Positions 62,160 to 64,000 of a DNA stretch of 64,000 nt are shown in pieces. The notes beneath the pieces are model-generated. The model was given only the letters and a program-made list of their open reading frames with translations, was not told the DNA's origin and made no database searches. Source of the DNA: Rhizorhabdus sp049889055 (GTDB taxonomy: Bacteria; Pseudomonadota; Alphaproteobacteria; Sphingomonadales; Sphingomonadaceae). A program made the position numbers and the translations under genes. Where the stretch lies: assembly GCF_049889055.1 (NCBI RefSeq), contig NZ_JBLTWO010000001.1, positions 806,001 through 870,000 on the forward strand, in the 5' to 3' direction. Positions within the stretch are counted from its first letter, which is position 1; each line of letters begins with the position of its first letter.

Positions 62160-62717
62160 ATGTCCAACATCGATCGTTTCGCCGAACGGGCCGTGCGCAT
62201 GGTCGCCAGCCGCACCTCGCGCCGGAGCCTGCTGACGCTGATCGGCGGCGCCATCACCGGCGCGGCGGTGATCCCCGTCCTGCCCGTCTCGCGCGCTGTC
62301 GCCTCGACGCATGGCGGCGGCAAGAGCGGCCTTCCACCGCAGACCAGCGGCAACCCGCAGGATCCCGGCGACCAGACCCAGTGCGATTACTGGCGCTATT
62401 GCGCGATCGACGGCTTCCTCTGCTCTTGCTGCGGCGGTACCGCCAATGCCTGCCCGCCCGGAACGGAGATGTCGCCGATCACCTGGATCGGCACCTGCCT
62501 CAACCCTGCCGATGGCCGCTCCTACATCATCAGCTACAATGATTGCTGCGGCAAATCCTCGTGCGGGCGTTGCCTCTGCAACCGCAACGAGAGCGACCGG
62601 CCGATGGTCCGGCCGCAGGCGAACAACGACATCAACTGGTGCCTCGGGACGGAGAGCGGCTCGATCTACAACTGCTCGACCGCCGTCATCCTGGGCACCG
62701 CGCTGGAGAGCCAGTGA
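62160..62717 (+). CDS. amine dehydrogenase light chain with tryptophan tryptophylquinone (MauA/AauA-like)
   Basis: A 185-residue small subunit with a twin-arginine-like leader (SRTSRRSLLTLIGGAITGAA). The Cys-rich mature part has QCDYWRYCAID, LCSCCGG, ACPPGTEMSPITWIGTC, YNDCCGKSSCGRCLC and NDINWCLG. Trp109 and Trp160 correspond to the two tryptophans that are cross-linked to TTQ, and Asp128 to the catalytic Asp. It deaminates primary amines to aldehydes and passes electrons to a periplasmic acceptor. It follows mauD by 31 nt with GGGGG upstream. Confidence 0.94.
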   Translation: MSNIDRFAERAVRMVASRTSRRSLLTLIGGAITGAAVIPVLPVSRAVASTHGGGKSGLPPQTSGNPQDPGDQTQCDYWRYCAIDGFLCSCCGGTANACPPGTEMSPITWIGTCLNPADGRSYIISYNDCCGKSSCGRCLCNRNESDRPMVRPQANNDINWCLGTESGSIYNCSTAVILGTALESQ

Positions 62718-63175
62718 TGCGGCGCTGGTCGCTCGTCCTCCCGCTCGCGGTCCTGCTCGCGGCGGTGCCGGCCCAATCCGCCCCTGACGGCGCCAAAATC
62801 TACCAGCGCTGCGCCGCCTGCCATCTGGCGACCGGCAAGGGCGTGCCGGGTGCTTTCCCGCCCCTCCAGTCCGACGTGCGGACGCTGGCCGGCATGGCGG
62901 ATGGCCGCCGCTATCTGATCCTCGCGGTTACGCGCGGGCTCGCAGGCCCGCTCACCGTCGAGGGCAAGACCTATCGCGGCATGATGCCCGCGCAGGGCGG
63001 TCTCGACGACGAGTCCATCGCGGCGGTCCTCACCCATGTGACGGGCACGATCGCAGGCGGCGGCAGTGGCGTCAAAGCCTTCACCACCGCCGAGGTGAAG
63101 GCAGCGCGCGAAAGCGGGGCCACCCTCGATGCCGCAGCCGTTGCCCGGCTGCAACCGAAGCTCCCGGCCAAATGA
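62717..63175 (+). CDS. c-type cytochrome, probable electron acceptor of the amine dehydrogenase
   Basis: A 152-residue exported protein (signal WSLVLPLAVLLAAVPAQS) with one haem site, RCAACHLATGKGVPGAFPPL, and a likely axial Met in YRGMMPAQGGL. Its ATG overlaps the light-chain stop. Since no amicyanin or azurin gene is present here, this cytochrome is the best candidate for taking electrons from the TTQ enzyme. A C-terminal extension (EVKAARESGATLDAAAVARL) beyond the usual fold is present. Confidence 0.9.
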   Translation: MRRWSLVLPLAVLLAAVPAQSAPDGAKIYQRCAACHLATGKGVPGAFPPLQSDVRTLAGMADGRRYLILAVTRGLAGPLTVEGKTYRGMMPAQGGLDDESIAAVLTHVTGTIAGGGSGVKAFTTAEVKAARESGATLDAAAVARLQPKLPAK

Positions 63176-63654
63176 GGTTGACGGCGGCACTTGCGATCCT
63201 CGCGATCGGAACGGCCGCCGCAGCGGCTGCGACGAATAGCGCCATGCCGGGGGTTCCCGATCCCCGGCGGGCGCACATCAACTGGATCGTGAAATGCCAG
63301 GGATGCCACCGCCCCGACGGCGGCGGCACCCCCACCTCGACGCCGCCGCTCGCCGGCCAGGTGTCGCGCCTGCTCGCCGTGCCCGGCGGGCGGGAATTTC
63401 TCGGCCGGGTGCCGGGGGTGGCGACGACGACGCTTCCCGACGACCAGCTGGCAGAACTCCTGAACTGGACGCTGATCCGCTTCGACCCGGATCACGTCCC
63501 GGCAGGTTTCCAGCCCTACACACGGGAGGAGATCCGAAAGCTGCGGGAAAAGCCGCTGCGGATCGAACGGGCTGCCCTGCGCGCCGACCTCGTCGCCCGG
63601 CTGGCGGCGAGCGAGCGCGCCCATGACGCAACAAGACACGAAGGGGAAAAATGA
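63172..63654 (+). CDS. c-type cytochrome without an evident axial methionine
   Basis: A 160-residue exported protein with one CxxCH haem site (VKCQGCHRPDGGGTP). No Met occurs after the haem motif; where Met is expected the sequence is GRVPGVATTTLPDDQLAELL. The sixth haem ligand must therefore be another residue or be absent. It starts with an ATGA overlap on the previous cytochrome gene and ends with an ATGA overlap with the TonB receptor, so all are coupled. Confidence 0.85.
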   Translation: MRLTAALAILAIGTAAAAAATNSAMPGVPDPRRAHINWIVKCQGCHRPDGGGTPTSTPPLAGQVSRLLAVPGGREFLGRVPGVATTTLPDDQLAELLNWTLIRFDPDHVPAGFQPYTREEIRKLREKPLRIERAALRADLVARLAASERAHDATRHEGEK

Positions 63655-64000
63655 TGACGATCTCGGCACGCGTGCACAGGACATCTCGCATCGCAGCTAT
63701 GCTGCTCGCCGGCCTGTCAAGCCAGGCGCTGATGGCGCAGGCGGCGACGGACGACGCAGTCGACGAGAGCATGGAGATCGTCGTTACCGCGCAGAAGCGC
63801 AGCGAGCGCCTGCAGGACGTGCCCATTTCGGTGTCGGCGATCGGCGGCGATGCCGTGCGCAAGCAGCGCCTGACCAGCGCCGACGACCTCGTCAGCAAGG
63901 TTGCCAATCTCCAGCTGACCTCGACCGTCGGCGACGGCACCCCGATCTTCGCGCTGCGCGGCGTGTCGATGTCCGACTACAGCCTCAACCAGTCAGGCCC
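63651..64000 (+). CDS. TonB-dependent receptor (3' end outside the window)
   Basis: The first 116 codons of an outer-membrane receptor. It has a signal peptide (ASRIAAMLLAGLSSQALMAQ-like, cleavage near AQA), the TonB-box-type segment MEIVVTAQKRSERLQDVPIS and the plug start VSAIGGDAVRKQRLTSADDL then PIFALRGVSMSDYSL. AAGGGG precedes ATG 63651. Coupling to the amine dehydrogenase operon suggests uptake of the amine, a metal needed by the pathway, or another substrate across the outer membrane. Confidence 0.9.
   Translation, partial: MMTISARVHRTSRIAAMLLAGLSSQALMAQAATDDAVDESMEIVVTAQKRSERLQDVPISVSAIGGDAVRKQRLTSADDLVSKVANLQLTSTVGDGTPIFALRGVSMSDYSLNQSG

Noticed and set aside
1..64000. CRISPR arrays, tRNA or rRNA genes
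   Set aside because: No regularly spaced direct repeats and no cloverleaf or rRNA-like sequence were noticed on reading either strand; short tRNA genes could be missed without a covariance search.

Overview
The window is a GC-rich chromosomal stretch with alphaproteobacterial, most likely Sphingomonadales, character. Pointers are the TonB receptor that starts at 63651 with the TAQKRSERLQDVPISVSAI plug style, a TAT-exported PhoX, dense ATGA-coupled operons and an abundance of catabolic genes. This placement rests on gene content and protein style, not on any marker gene. I see no rRNA, tRNA or CRISPR array.

Layout. 1-6816: an AraC regulator (cut by the window edge) and a putative amine or aromatic degradation cluster: glutamine amidotransferase-like hydrolase, HpaD-like class III extradiol dioxygenase (opposite strand), cytochrome P450, glutamine-synthetase-like gamma-glutamylation enzyme and HpaE-like aldehyde dehydrogenase. 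7104-17170: an accessory region. It holds a subtilisin-like protease with a secreted unknown protein, a Crp-type regulator, an IS5-family element with CTAG duplications, an operon of a membrane TIR protein, an unknown protein and a TPR/SLOG-like protein, an Rhs/LysM remnant, an IS30-type transposase fragment and a perfect 42-nt palindrome. 17384-18274: small stress-type proteins (CsbD, a small unknown, a lipoprotein). 18356-20941: PhoX phosphatase with a four-repeat Pho-box-like promoter.

20994-24672: a copper-handling operon (DUF2946, TonB receptor, PCu(A)C chaperone, SCO). 24829-33119: signalling, with a MASE1 hybrid histidine kinase, a FixJ-type regulator, a globin-coupled chemoreceptor, a double-PilZ protein and a broken PAS-GGDEF-EAL gene. 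33680-41580: a secreted amidohydrolase, DUF1905, and a 5-oxoproline operon (oxoprolinase, DUF969/DUF979 transporter, DUF2891). 41658-47038: thioesterase, alpha/beta hydrolase, SBF transporter, and a purine salvage operon (NCS2 permease, adenine deaminase, phosphoribosyltransferase). 47045-49508: ABC-F ATPase and exported cyclophilin.

49513-56664: two divergent gene groups combining malonyl-CoA synthetase, flippase and glycosyltransferase on one side, and two ATP-grasp ligases plus a MobA-like nucleotidyltransferase on the other, suggesting a surface or secreted conjugate. 56669-58971: LysR regulator and 3-oxoacid CoA-transferase. 59047-64000: TetR regulator divergent from a tryptophan-tryptophylquinone amine dehydrogenase operon (mauBEDA-like) with two c-type cytochromes and a coupled TonB receptor that runs off the window.

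Two unrelated amine-oxidation routes (gamma-glutamylation at 1-7 kb, quinoprotein dehydrogenase at 60-64 kb) bracket the window. The most system-like unexplained unit is the TIR plus SLOG-like operon at 12370-16027 and its protease and regulator neighbours.
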